This document shows, piece after piece, positions 23,968 to 33,129 of a stretch of DNA of 45,364 nt; the stretch's first letter is position 1; the number at the start of each line of letters is the position of its first letter. A program made the position numbers and the translations under genes. The stretch lies in the NCBI GenBank assembly GCA_905193755.1, contig CAJJPX010000009.1, positions 1 to 45,364 of the forward strand, read 5' to 3'. The notes below the pieces were generated by a model that saw only the letters and a list, made by a program, of their open reading frames with translations, searched no databases and was not told where the DNA came from. The stretch comes from an uncultured Clostridium sp. Lineage in GTDB: Bacteria; Bacillota_I; Bacilli_A; RF39; UBA660.

Positions 23968-24639
23968 TTATTCCTCATATGAAGTTACAAATCTTATAGT
24001 GTTCATTTTGATATCTTTAAGTGGTTTATCATTACTGTTAGTTTCTGTAGTAGCTATTTTGTCAAGAACATCATAGCCATTTAATAGTTTTCCAAATGAT
24101 GCATAGTTTCCATCTAGAAAATCCGAATCTTTATGAACTATAAAGAATTGACTAGATGCTGAATTCATTGTTTCTTCAGTATCTGGATTTCCTCCACGTC
24201 TTGCCATTGAAAGAACTCCTCTTTCGTGAGATAAATTATTCTCTACTCCGTTATTTTTAAATTCACCTTTGATTTCTTTTTCACTTCCACCCATACCTGT
24301 ACCAGTAGGATCACCCGTTTGAATCATAAAGTCTTTAATAACTCTATGGAAAATAATACCATCATAAAATTTATCTTTAACTAAACTTTTAAAGTTTTCT
24401 ACTGTTATGGGAGCTACATCTGGATAAAGTTCAGCTATCATTATTCCATAACCATCAGTATCAATCTTAATAAAATTTGTTTCTTCTTCACTTTCTATAT
24501 ATTTCTTGTCTTCAATATTGAAAACGGTTTTTCCATTTACTTCTTCAGTAGTATAATTCATTTTTACTTCCTCCTCACTACATCCACAAAGCATAAATAA
24601 TAAACATAAACATAGTACATATTTTAAATACTTCCTCAT
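23968..24639 (-). CDS. Peptidyl-prolyl cis-trans isomerase (cyclophilin) lipoprotein
   Basis: 223 residues from ATG 24639, which follows GGAAGGTGAT. The N-terminus MRKYLKYVLCLCLLFMLCGC is a lipoprotein signal with lipobox LCGC, so the protein should be anchored outside the membrane after Lgt and LspA processing. The cyclophilin domain has FHRVIKDFMIQTGDPTGTGM and the block SQFFIVHKDS. It catalyses prolyl isomerisation during folding of secreted proteins. Separated from trmK by a terminator and served by an extended -10 (TG-C-TAAAAT) about 30 nt upstream of the start. Confidence 0.92.
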   Translation of the reverse strand: MRKYLKYVLCLCLLFMLCGCSEEEVKMNYTTEEVNGKTVFNIEDKKYIESEEETNFIKIDTDGYGIMIAELYPDVAPITVENFKSLVKDKFYDGIIFHRVIKDFMIQTGDPTGTGMGGSEKEIKGEFKNNGVENNLSHERGVLSMARRGGNPDTEETMNSASSQFFIVHKDSDFLDGNYASFGKLLNGYDVLDKIATTETNSNDKPLKDIKMNTIRFVTSYEE

Positions 24640-24682
24640 TTTAATCACCTTCCATTTATAAATTTTAGCATATTCAGGATAA

Positions 24683-24710
24683 AATAAAAAGTACTAATTA
24701 ATAGTACTTT
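24683..24710 (-). terminator. Terminator after trmK
   Basis: A 9-bp perfect stem (24688-24696 with 24702-24710), 5-nt loop and T5 on the minus strand. The trmK stop is inside the stem. It ends the dnaG-rpoD-trmK transcript. Confidence 0.85.
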
Positions 24711-25320
24711 CTATTAGATTTATCATTTCATCTATTTTAGGATTTTTATCTTTAGAACTTTCTTTAATTTTTTTATATTTATTTAATAAGTAATTAAGAT
24801 ATTCTTTATATAAGTTATTATCTTTGTGGTTAAGTCCTAAAGTTAGTTCTTTTTTAGAATATTTTTTTGTTCCTTCAGTAAATAGTATTAAGTTATAATA
24901 TTTATTATTTTCTAGTATTATTTGTTCTATTTCTACTTTATAGTTTAATTCATTCATTTTATTTCTTAATATATCGTGATAATTATTAGAAATAGTTATT
25001 ATTTTTTTAAATCTTAGGTTTGTATATTCAAGTATTTCTAATATAGTATGAGTTCCCATTCCTGATAAGACTAGTGTATCTGCTTCACCATCTTTTATAT
25101 TTGAAAGACCATTAGATACTCTTAAATCTATTAAGTTATCTAACCCTAATTTTCTTATATCAAGAGATGCTTTCTCTATTACTTTTTCACTTATATCACT
25201 TGCGATAGATTTTTGATTTCTTCTTGCTAGTAGTATTCCTAGTTTTGCCTGATCACACCCTACATCTACTACTCTATCATCTAAATCTATGAATGAATAT
25301 ATTGTTTCAATTCTATTCAA
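24694..25320 (-). CDS. trmK: TrmK, tRNA (adenine22-N1)-methyltransferase
   Basis: 208 residues. Class I SAM methyltransferase: VVDVGCDQAKLGILLA is the SAM-binding motif I, ASDISEKVIEKA motif II, and LVLSGMGTHTILEIL the TrmK-specific motif IV. It methylates A22 in the D-arm/loop of tRNA in Firmicutes. It overlaps rpoD by 8 nt; the rpoD-trmK order is characteristic of Bacilli and Clostridia. Confidence 0.93.
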   Translation of the reverse strand: MNRIETIYSFIDLDDRVVDVGCDQAKLGILLARRNQKSIASDISEKVIEKASLDIRKLGLDNLIDLRVSNGLSNIKDGEADTLVLSGMGTHTILEILEYTNLRFKKIITISNNYHDILRNKMNELNYKVEIEQIILENNKYYNLILFTEGTKKYSKKELTLGLNHKDNNLYKEYLNYLLNKYKKIKESSKDKNPKIDEMINLIESTIN

Positions 25321-26404
25321 TTAAGAAATCTTTTAGTTTTTTAGCTCTTGATGGGTGTCTTAGTTTTCTAAGAGCTTTTGCTTCAATTTGTCTAATTCTT
25401 TCACGAGTAACTTTGAATTGTTTTCCTACTTCTTCTAGTGTGTGACTTGAACCATCAAATAAACCAAATCTTAATTCTAATACTTCTTTTTCACGTACTG
25501 TTAATGTGTCTAATACTTCACGTAATTCATCTTTAAGTATTTCGTATGTTGCAAATTCTTCTGGTGACATTGTTCTTTCATCAGCAAGGAAGTCTCCTAA
25601 GTGTGAATCATCTTCTTCACCTATTGGTGTTTCTAGTGATACTGGATCTTGACTGATTTTTCTAATCTCTGCGATTTTATCTACTGAAAGTCCCATTTTC
25701 TTAGATAGTTCTTGATCAGTTGGTTCTCTATTTAGTTCTAGTGTCATTTGTCTTTCAATACGTGCCATTTTGTTAATTGTTTCTACCATATGAACTGGCA
25801 CACGAATTGTTCTTGCTTGATCTGCTAGTGCACGAGTTATAGCTTGACGAATCCACCATGTAGCATAAGTACTAAATTTATATCCTTTGTCATAATCGAA
25901 TTTTTCAACTGCTTTCATAAGACCAATGTTTCCTTCTTGAATTAAGTCTAAGAATAAAAGTCCACGTCCTACATAACGCTTGGCAATTGATACAACTAGA
26001 CGAAGGTTAGATTCTGCTAAGATATTTTTAGCTTTCTCATCTCCCTCTGCTACTCTTCTTGATAGTTCTTGTTCTTCTTCTTGACTAAGTAGACTAATTT
26101 TACCTATTTCTTTTAAGTACATTCTTACGTTATCATTAACGCTCATGTCTTTACTTTCGTCTGGTACATCATCGATTATAATGTCATTTTTTAAATCTAT
26201 TGGTGAACCATCTTCTTCGTCTTCAGCTCTTACTTCGATTTGATTTTCACTTAAAGTATTATATAGTTCGTCTAATGCATTAGCATCTAAATCTAAATCA
26301 ATAGTTTTTTTAGCTATTTGTTCGTAAGTTAAGTAGCCTTGTTTTTTACCATCACTTACTAATTCTTTTAATCTTTCTTCAAATGTTTTAATATTATTTA
26401 CCAT
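25313..26404 (-). CDS. rpoD: Primary sigma factor RpoD (sigma-A)
   Basis: 363 residues, the short Firmicute form without the large non-conserved insert. Region 1.1 is followed by region 1.2 (NDNVRMYLKEIGKISLLS), region 2 (NLRLVVSIAKRYVGRGLLFLDLIQEGNIGLMKAVEKFDY, then YKFSTYATWWIRQAI), region 3 and region 4 (TLEEVGKQFKVTRERIRQIEAKALRKL). It is the housekeeping promoter-recognition subunit. It overlaps dnaG by 7 nt and trmK by 8 nt, so all three are tightly coupled. Confidence 0.98.
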   Translation of the reverse strand: MVNNIKTFEERLKELVSDGKKQGYLTYEQIAKKTIDLDLDANALDELYNTLSENQIEVRAEDEEDGSPIDLKNDIIIDDVPDESKDMSVNDNVRMYLKEIGKISLLSQEEEQELSRRVAEGDEKAKNILAESNLRLVVSIAKRYVGRGLLFLDLIQEGNIGLMKAVEKFDYDKGYKFSTYATWWIRQAITRALADQARTIRVPVHMVETINKMARIERQMTLELNREPTDQELSKKMGLSVDKIAEIRKISQDPVSLETPIGEEDDSHLGDFLADERTMSPEEFATYEILKDELREVLDTLTVREKEVLELRFGLFDGSSHTLEEVGKQFKVTRERIRQIEAKALRKLRHPSRAKKLKDFLIE

Positions 26405-28146
26405 TTTAACACTTCCTTATTTATATTCTCTATTTTTTTAGCAATTTCTATTTTTTTATTTATATCTAGTGTGTCTTTCATTTCTTGTTTTAACTGTTCT
26501 ATTTGTTTTTTTACTGAGTATTCTTTTATAGTATTTATATAATCTTCAAGTTCCTCGTTTGTGTATTCTTTATTATTATGATAGTTTGTTACTTCTTCAA
26601 GTGTATCATTCAACTCTTTATCTTCTAGTATTGAGTCTTCAAAGTCAAATAAATTAAAGTATCCATTATCATTTCTAAACTCAATTATTTTGTATGCTAG
26701 ATTTGATCTTTTGTCGTCTATTAAGTAACCAAGTGAATTTTCAAAGTATAATATAACATCGTCATAGTTTAGCATTAAATATAATATTCTTATTTCACTT
26801 ATGTCATATTTGTTATATCTTTTTATTTCTTCTTGTTTCTTTGGTTCTTCTTTTTTTGTTTTTACTTCTTTTACTTTTATCTTATTTCTTATTACTGAGT
26901 CATTAATATCAAATTCTTTAGATATTTCGTTTATTTTTAATTCTCTTAGAATGTCGTCATCAATTTGTTCTAAAGATTCTATTGCTTCATTTATATATTT
27001 ACTTACTTCAGCTGAATCTTTCATGTTCTTGCTTGATTTTAAATATTTAAGTTTGAAGTCTATGAATGAAAGTCTATTATTGTAAGCTATATCAAATGCT
27101 TCTTTTCCTTTTTTGCTTATGAATTCATCACTATCTTTATAGTCTTCAAATACTATTACAGTTGAATCTATGTTGTGTTTTAAAAGTTCATCTCCAATTT
27201 TAATTGTGTTTGTGACTCCTGCTTCATCTTGATCTAGGTTTAGTATTACTTTGCATTTATATTTAAGTATTTTATCTAGATGTTCTTTTGTAAATGCTGT
27301 TCCCATTAAAGCAACTACATTTTTATAACCTATAGATGACATTCTTATAGTATCCATAAATCCTTCAGTAAGTACTATTTCTTTACTTTGTCTAATAAAT
27401 GTGTTTGCGTTATTGATATTGTATAAAATACCGTTTTTTTTGAATATTTCACTTTCTTTTGAATGAAGATATTTTGGTAAGTGATCATCTTTTAAGTCAT
27501 CACTTAAATATTTTCTTCCTGAGAAAGCTACTATGTTATTATTTTCATCTATGATTGGAAATATTATTCTATTTTGAAATGTGTCGTAGAAATTACCATT
27601 TATTTGTTTAATAAGTCCTATGTCATATAAATCTTCTTTTTTATATTTTTTAGATAAGATGCTATATAGTTTATTTGAACTAGAAAGACCGATATTAAAT
27701 TCACTAATTAATTCTTTTGACATATTTCTTTCTGTTAAGTATTTTAATGCCTCAGTTCCTTCTTTAGATAAAAGTGTGTTTTTGAAATATTTATTTACTG
27801 TGTCATTAATTTCGTAGTATGTTTGAAACTTTGTATTTACTTTTTTAACTTCAGTATTGTCTATTTTTATTCCCACTCTATCAGCTAAAATCTTTATTGC
27901 TTCAAGTCTTGATACTCCTTCTTTTCTTTCAACAAACGTGAATACATCTCCAGTGAAGTTACATTTACCAAAACAAGTAAATATTTGTTCATCTGGTTTA
28001 ACACTAAATGAAGGAGTCTTTTCTTTATGAAATGGACATAATGCTTTGTTTCTACCGTCAAGTTCTACGCCATAACTTCTTAAAACATCTTCTAGTCTAT
28101 TTCTAGATTTTACTTCAGCAATGATTTTAGGACTAATATGTGCCAT
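26398..28146 (-). CDS. dnaG: DNA primase DnaG
   Basis: 582 residues from ATG 28146, behind a perfect AGGAGGG; an in-frame extension upstream lacks such a site. It begins MAHISPKIIAEVKSRN. The CHC2 zinc finger has CPFHKEKTPSFSV and then CFGKC, in which the final Cys pair is spaced C-x3-C instead of the usual C-x2-C. The TOPRIM domain has LTEGFMDTIRM (catalytic Glu), VALMGTAFT and LNLDQDEAG. The C-terminal about 150 residues are the DnaB-interacting region. It makes RNA primers at the fork and is first gene of dnaG-rpoD-trmK. Confidence 0.95.
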   Translation of the reverse strand: MAHISPKIIAEVKSRNRLEDVLRSYGVELDGRNKALCPFHKEKTPSFSVKPDEQIFTCFGKCNFTGDVFTFVERKEGVSRLEAIKILADRVGIKIDNTEVKKVNTKFQTYYEINDTVNKYFKNTLLSKEGTEALKYLTERNMSKELISEFNIGLSSSNKLYSILSKKYKKEDLYDIGLIKQINGNFYDTFQNRIIFPIIDENNNIVAFSGRKYLSDDLKDDHLPKYLHSKESEIFKKNGILYNINNANTFIRQSKEIVLTEGFMDTIRMSSIGYKNVVALMGTAFTKEHLDKILKYKCKVILNLDQDEAGVTNTIKIGDELLKHNIDSTVIVFEDYKDSDEFISKKGKEAFDIAYNNRLSFIDFKLKYLKSSKNMKDSAEVSKYINEAIESLEQIDDDILRELKINEISKEFDINDSVIRNKIKVKEVKTKKEEPKKQEEIKRYNKYDISEIRILYLMLNYDDVILYFENSLGYLIDDKRSNLAYKIIEFRNDNGYFNLFDFEDSILEDKELNDTLEEVTNYHNNKEYTNEELEDYINTIKEYSVKKQIEQLKQEMKDTLDINKKIEIAKKIENINKEVLKW

Positions 28147-28226
28147 TTTCCCTCCTAATAATATATATACGAAGAAAAGTTCCAAAACACTTCTTTTTTT
28201 TTGCAATTTATTTAAAAAACGTTCAT

Positions 28227-28255
28227 ATTATATCATTTTTTAGTATAAAATTCAA
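28227..28255 (-). promoter_or_regulatory. Promoter of dnaG-rpoD-trmK
   Basis: Minus-strand TTGAAT (28250-28255), 17-nt spacer, TATAAT (28227-28232). The untranslated leader would be about 75 nt and contains a run of nine A residues and an imperfect hairpin (about 28165-28195). Confidence 0.8.
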
Positions 28256-28275
28256 TTTATATTAGATTTTTCCAT

Positions 28276-28299
28276 TAAAAAAGTCAGTATTAGCTGACT
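28276..28299 (-). terminator. Terminator after dnaJ
   Basis: A short 6-bp stem (28282-28287 with 28294-28299), 6-nt loop and minus-strand T6, overlapping the dnaJ stop. It ends the heat-shock operon. Confidence 0.7.
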
Positions 28300-29440
28300 A
28301 TTTATTTAATTTTGCAAATTTTTTGAATTCACTTCCATCTTCTAAATCTGTGTCTTCAAGTTCTTCTAGTATTTGTTTTTGCTTTCTTGATAGGCTTGTT
28401 GGTATTATTAGTTTAAGTACACAATAGAAGTCTCCTTTTTTCCAAGAATCAGGATTATTGATACCTTTTCCTTTTATTCTAAGAATATCTCCTGGTTGGC
28501 TTCCATCTTTTATTTTTAAATCTACGTATCCATCAATTGTTTTAATTGTCTTGGTTGTACCTAAGCATAGGTCTGTTATTGTAACTGGTACTTCTAGATA
28601 TATATCATTTCCTTCTCTTTTATAGTTATCATCTGGTGTTATTCTTATTTCAAGATATAAGTCTCCATTTGGTCCACCATTTATTCCTGGTTCACCTTTT
28701 CCACTTAATCTTAGTTGTTCTCCATTATCTATACCAGCTGGAATGTCAATTGTGATTGTCTTACGTACTTTGATTTTTCCATTTCCTTTGCATGTATTAC
28801 ATCTTGTTTTATATGTTTTACCTTTTCCATTACATTCAGGGCATACTGTTCTACTTTGCATAGAACCAAAGATTGTATTTGTTTGTCTTACTACATACCC
28901 AGAACCATTACATTCTGAACATGTTGTTTCTCCGTGTCCTCCATGTCCATCACAATCTTCACAAATTTCATAATATTCAAGGTCTATATCTTTTTTACAA
29001 CCATAAACTGCTTCCATGAAGTCTATTTTCATTCCATATAGTGTATCGCTACCTTTACGGGCTCTTGATGATGATTTGCTTCCACCACCAAATCCACCGA
29101 ATGAACTAAATCCTGCACCACCAAATAAGTCATCAAAGATGTCACTAAAGTCGAAGTTTCCGAATGGATTAGCTCCGCCTCCATAGCCTGTGCCTGCTCC
29201 TGTGTTTCCATAAGGATTTTCAAATGCTGCGTGACCGTATTTATCGTATTTAGCACGATTATCTTTATCTGAAAGGCATGCGTATGCTTCTTGTGCTTCT
29301 TTGAATTTTTCTGGTGCATCTGGACTCTTATTTAAATCTGGATGAAATTCTTTAGCTTTTTTTCTAAAAGCACTTTTTATTTCTGCTTCAGTTGCATCTT
29401 TTGATACACCTAAAACTTCATAATAATCTCTTTTTGCCAT
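28298..29440 (-). CDS. dnaJ: DnaJ (Hsp40) co-chaperone
   Basis: 380 residues, type I DnaJ. The J domain opens KRDYYEVLGVSKDA and has the HPD motif (EFHPDLN) that stimulates DnaK ATPase. A Gly/Phe-rich linker follows (about 75-125). The zinc-binding domain has four CxxCxGxG repeats: CEDCDGHG, CSECNGSG, CPECNGKG and CNTCKGNG. Two C-terminal beta domains bind client peptides. It lies 2 nt downstream of pepF, so the pair is translationally linked within the hrcA operon. Confidence 0.97.
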   Translation of the reverse strand: MAKRDYYEVLGVSKDATEAEIKSAFRKKAKEFHPDLNKSPDAPEKFKEAQEAYACLSDKDNRAKYDKYGHAAFENPYGNTGAGTGYGGGANPFGNFDFSDIFDDLFGGAGFSSFGGFGGGSKSSSRARKGSDTLYGMKIDFMEAVYGCKKDIDLEYYEICEDCDGHGGHGETTCSECNGSGYVVRQTNTIFGSMQSRTVCPECNGKGKTYKTRCNTCKGNGKIKVRKTITIDIPAGIDNGEQLRLSGKGEPGINGGPNGDLYLEIRITPDDNYKREGNDIYLEVPVTITDLCLGTTKTIKTIDGYVDLKIKDGSQPGDILRIKGKGINNPDSWKKGDFYCVLKLIIPTSLSRKQKQILEELEDTDLEDGSEFKKFAKLNK

Positions 29441-29442
29441 AA

Positions 29443-31209
29443 CTACTCTCCATTCATATATTCACTTAGTAATTTTACTTTTTCATTAAATAATTTGAAT
29501 GCTTTTTCTAAAGTATCTTCGTTAGTTAAGTCTATTTCAAGTTTATTTAATAATTCTAGTGGATAATCACTACAACCACTACTTAAGAATTCTATATATT
29601 TATCTTTAAAATCTTTATCATTTTCAAGTTTATTTGCGATTAGAAGTGCACTTATATATCCAGTAGCATATTTATAAACATAGAATGATGTATAAAAATG
29701 AGGAATTCTTGACCATTCGTATTGAACATCTTTATCTACTACTACAGAAGTTCCAAATTCTTTTTTATTTAGATCATAATATGTTTTGCATAATAAGTCT
29801 TTAGTGATTGCTTCTCCATTTTCATATTTTTTATGAATAATATTTTCAAATTCTGCGAACATTACTTGTCTATAAACTGTTCCTTTGAAGCTATCTAAGA
29901 AGTCTACTAGATAATATATTTTTTCATCTTTGTTATTACTATTTTTAATTAAATAATTAGAAAGTAATACTTCATTTACAGTTGATGCAATTTCTGCTAA
30001 AAAGATTGGATAATCTGCATTCATGTAGTTTTGATTTTTATTACTATAGTATGTATGCATTGCATGTCCCATTTCATGAGCAAGTGTGCTTACTGAGTCT
30101 ATGTCATTTACATAGTTTAATGAAACATAAGGTTCCACTCCATAAGTACCCCATTCGAATGCTCCACTTCTTTTGGCTTTTTTAGGATATACATCTACTG
30201 CATTATTATTTAAAAGTCTATTAAATTCTTTTAGGTATTCTTCTCCAAGAAGAGATAGTGCTTTATTAATAATCTTGATACCTTCTTCATATGGAATATC
30301 TTTTTTAGGTATTTTAGAAGTATTTATATATGTATCATATAAATGTGGATTGTATCCTAGTTCTTTTCCTTTAAGTTTGTAGTATTCTTGTAAATACTTA
30401 GTGTTTTTACTAGTAACTTTTATTAATGTTTCATATAGTTTAGTACTAACTTTATCGCTAAATAAATACATTTCTAGGATACTACTATATTTTCTTGTTT
30501 TTGCTATGAATGCATTTGTTTTAACTTTTCCAGCATATAAAGCACTTAATGTATTTATATGATTTTCATAGTATTTATGATCTTTTTTAAATGTATTTTT
30601 TCTTACATTTCTATTTTTTGATCTAATATATATTCCATAGTTTGAATTAGTTAGTTCTACAGATTTACCTTCTTCATCTTTTATACTACCTACTTTTATA
30701 TCAACGTTATTAAGTGCATTAAATGCATCTCTTGAAGTTGTAAAAGTTTCACTAACGTTTGAAAGTAATAACTCTTCTTGTTCACTAAGTGTATGGTCTT
30801 TTCTTCTAAACATTTTTTCAAATGTAAATTTGTATTCTTCTAATTCTTTATTTTCGGATAATAACTTTTGTACTTCTTCGTAATCTTTGCTTAGAATTTC
30901 TGGAGTTACAAATGATCTAACGCTTGAAGAACTATTCATTATATTATTTGCCTTTTCTTTCTTTTGAAGAAAGTTTTCATCACTCATATCATTATAATAA
31001 CCTAGATATGCATAGATATATATTCTTTCTGTTAACATATCTATTTCAGTATCTAGTTTTAAGAATTCAAGTAATGTTTTTGAACTTTCAAATATTCTTC
31101 CTTTATATTTAACTATTTCTTCTAATAAGGTATTTACTTTATCTATACTTTTATTAAATTCATCTTCTGTTCTAAATAATTTTGTTAAATCCCATTTGTA
31201 CTTATCCAT
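29443..31209 (-). CDS. pepF: Oligoendopeptidase F (M3 metallopeptidase)
   Basis: 588 residues. The active site is LAHEMGHAMHTYYS, the HExxH zinc motif, with the third ligand Glu about 25 residues on in LAEIASTVNEVLL. The N-terminal helical lobe (DKYKWDLTKLFRTEDEF) is typical of PepF, about 600 residues in other species. It is a cytoplasmic zinc endopeptidase that degrades peptides of roughly 7-17 residues. Its place between dnaK and dnaJ is unusual and suggests heat-inducible supply of a peptidase that clears products of misfolded proteins (inference). Confidence 0.93.
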   Translation of the reverse strand: MDKYKWDLTKLFRTEDEFNKSIDKVNTLLEEIVKYKGRIFESSKTLLEFLKLDTEIDMLTERIYIYAYLGYYNDMSDENFLQKKEKANNIMNSSSSVRSFVTPEILSKDYEEVQKLLSENKELEEYKFTFEKMFRRKDHTLSEQEELLLSNVSETFTTSRDAFNALNNVDIKVGSIKDEEGKSVELTNSNYGIYIRSKNRNVRKNTFKKDHKYYENHINTLSALYAGKVKTNAFIAKTRKYSSILEMYLFSDKVSTKLYETLIKVTSKNTKYLQEYYKLKGKELGYNPHLYDTYINTSKIPKKDIPYEEGIKIINKALSLLGEEYLKEFNRLLNNNAVDVYPKKAKRSGAFEWGTYGVEPYVSLNYVNDIDSVSTLAHEMGHAMHTYYSNKNQNYMNADYPIFLAEIASTVNEVLLSNYLIKNSNNKDEKIYYLVDFLDSFKGTVYRQVMFAEFENIIHKKYENGEAITKDLLCKTYYDLNKKEFGTSVVVDKDVQYEWSRIPHFYTSFYVYKYATGYISALLIANKLENDKDFKDKYIEFLSSGCSDYPLELLNKLEIDLTNEDTLEKAFKLFNEKVKLLSEYMNGE

Positions 31210-31230
31210 AGATTCTCCTTTTATATAAAT

Positions 31231-31256
31231 TAAGGGCTCAAGTGTTTGAGCCCCTA
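31231..31256 (-). terminator. Stable hairpin between dnaK and pepF
   Basis: GC-rich 8-bp perfect core (31234-31241 with 31246-31253), 4-nt loop, extendable by 2-3 pairs. The T-run after it on the minus strand is poor, so it is more likely a partial terminator or a stabiliser of the dnaK 3' end than a full stop. It lies 18 nt past the dnaK stop codon. Confidence 0.65.
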
Positions 31257-31273
31257 ACTCAGTTTATTGTTTA

Positions 31274-33112
31274 TTATTTTTCTTCGAATTCAGCATCTTT
31301 TACGTTGTCTTTTTTATCTTTTTTATCTTCTGTTTCTTCTTGTGTATTTTCGCTTGCTTTTTGTGATTCAGCTGCTTGTTCTTGATATACTCTACTTGAT
31401 AATTCCATTACTTTCTTAGAAAGTTCTTCACTTGCACTCTTAATTTCATCTGTATCATCTTTTTCAAGTGCATCTTTTGTATTCTTAACAAGTTTCTCTA
31501 TTTCTTCTTTTTCATCATCTTTTACTTTGTCACCAAAGTCTTTTAATGTTTTTTCAGCAGCGAATACCATTTGTTCTGCATCATTCTTGATTTCTGCAGC
31601 TTCTTTACGTTTATTATCTGCTTCTTTATTTGCTTCTGCTTCTTTCATCATTCTGTCGATTTCTTCATCGCTTAGATTTGAAGATGCAGTAATTGTAATT
31701 GCTTGTTCTTTATTAGTTCCTAAATCTTTGGCTTTAACATTAACAATACCATTTGCATCAATATCGAATGATACTTCGATTTGTGGTACTCCTCTTGGAG
31801 CTGGTGGTATGTTAGTTAATTGGAAGTGTCCTAACGTCTTGTTATCAGCGGCCATTGGTCTTTCACCTTGTAAGATATGAATATCTACAGCTGGTTGATT
31901 ATCAGCGGCAGTACTAAATACTTGACTCTTAGTTGCTGGAATAGTTGTATTTCTTGGAATTAATACAGTCATAACGTTTCCTAATGTTTCGATACCTAAT
32001 GATAGAGGTGTGACATCTAGTAGTACTAAGTCATTAACTTCTCCAGTTAAAACTCCACCTTGAATAGCAGCACCCATAGCAACTACTTCATCTGGGTTAA
32101 CTTCTTTACTTCCTTCTTTTCCTAATTCTTCTTTAACTAAATCTTGAACACATGGTATTCTAGTTGAACCACCAACAAGTAATACTTTATCAATGTCGTT
32201 CTTACTTAATTTAGCTTCTTTTAGAGCATCTCTAACTGGTTTTCTAGTAGATTCTACTAAGTCACTAATTAATTCTTCAAATTTAGCTCTTGTTAATGTC
32301 ATATCAACATGTAATGGTCCATTTTCACCTTGAGTAATGAATGGTAAGCTAATTTGTGTAGTCTTAACACCACTTAAATCTTTTTTAGCTTTTTCTGCTC
32401 CTTCTTTAAGTCTTTGCATAGCAAGTTTATCTTTAGATAAATCTACTCCGTTTTCTTTCTTGAATTCACTAATAATGTAATCCATAATAGCTTTATCGAA
32501 GTCATCTCCACCTAAATGGTTGTTACCACTTGTAGCTTTAACTTCAAATACACCATCACCTAATTCTAGAATTGAAACATCGAATGTTCCACCACCTAAG
32601 TCGTATACTAGAACTGTATGTGCATTTTCTTGTTTATCAAGTCCGTATGCTAGTGCTGCAGCTGTTGGTTCATTTATAATTCTTTCAACATCTAATCCTG
32701 CAATTTTACCTGCATTTTTAGTAGCTTGTCTTTGAGCGTCATTGAAGTATGCTGGAACAGTAATAACTGCTTTAGTAACTTCTCCACCTAAATAAGCTTC
32801 TGCAGTTTCTTTTAAATTCATAAGAATCTTAGCACTTATTTCTTCTGGAGTATATTTCTTTCCTTCTGCTTCTACTTTTTCTTTAGTACCCATTAATCTT
32901 TTAATAGAACTAATTACGTTTGTTGAAGTTTGAGCTTCACGTTTAGCAACGTCTCCTACTCTTACTTCTCCGTTTTTAAAACTTACTACTGAAGGAGTTG
33001 TTCTATTTCCTTCAGCATTTGGGATAACCTTTGGTTCTCCACCTTCTAGTACAGCAACACAACTATTTGTTGTACCTAAATCTATACCTATAACTTTATT
33101 TACTTTTGCCAT
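31274..33112 (-). CDS. dnaK: DnaK (Hsp70) chaperone
   Basis: 612 residues, normal for Firmicutes. The ATPase domain has VIGIDLGTTNSCVAVLEGG, AVITVPAYFNDAQRQATKNAG, LVYDLGGGTFDVSIL and KVLLVGGSTRIP. The substrate-binding domain (from about 390) opens with DVTPLSLGIETLGNVMTVLI and is followed by the helical lid and a charged tail ending AEFEEK. It folds clients in an ATP cycle with DnaJ and GrpE. It lies 17 nt downstream of grpE. Confidence 0.98.
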   Translation of the reverse strand: MAKVNKVIGIDLGTTNSCVAVLEGGEPKVIPNAEGNRTTPSVVSFKNGEVRVGDVAKREAQTSTNVISSIKRLMGTKEKVEAEGKKYTPEEISAKILMNLKETAEAYLGGEVTKAVITVPAYFNDAQRQATKNAGKIAGLDVERIINEPTAAALAYGLDKQENAHTVLVYDLGGGTFDVSILELGDGVFEVKATSGNNHLGGDDFDKAIMDYIISEFKKENGVDLSKDKLAMQRLKEGAEKAKKDLSGVKTTQISLPFITQGENGPLHVDMTLTRAKFEELISDLVESTRKPVRDALKEAKLSKNDIDKVLLVGGSTRIPCVQDLVKEELGKEGSKEVNPDEVVAMGAAIQGGVLTGEVNDLVLLDVTPLSLGIETLGNVMTVLIPRNTTIPATKSQVFSTAADNQPAVDIHILQGERPMAADNKTLGHFQLTNIPPAPRGVPQIEVSFDIDANGIVNVKAKDLGTNKEQAITITASSNLSDEEIDRMMKEAEANKEADNKRKEAAEIKNDAEQMVFAAEKTLKDFGDKVKDDEKEEIEKLVKNTKDALEKDDTDEIKSASEELSKKVMELSSRVYQEQAAESQKASENTQEETEDKKDKKDNVKDAEFEEK

Positions 33113-33129
33113 AAATTTATCATCTCTCC

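Noticed and set aside
28150..28206. N-terminal extension of DnaG
   Set aside because: A perfect AGGAGGG precedes ATG 28146, whose product begins like other DnaG proteins.
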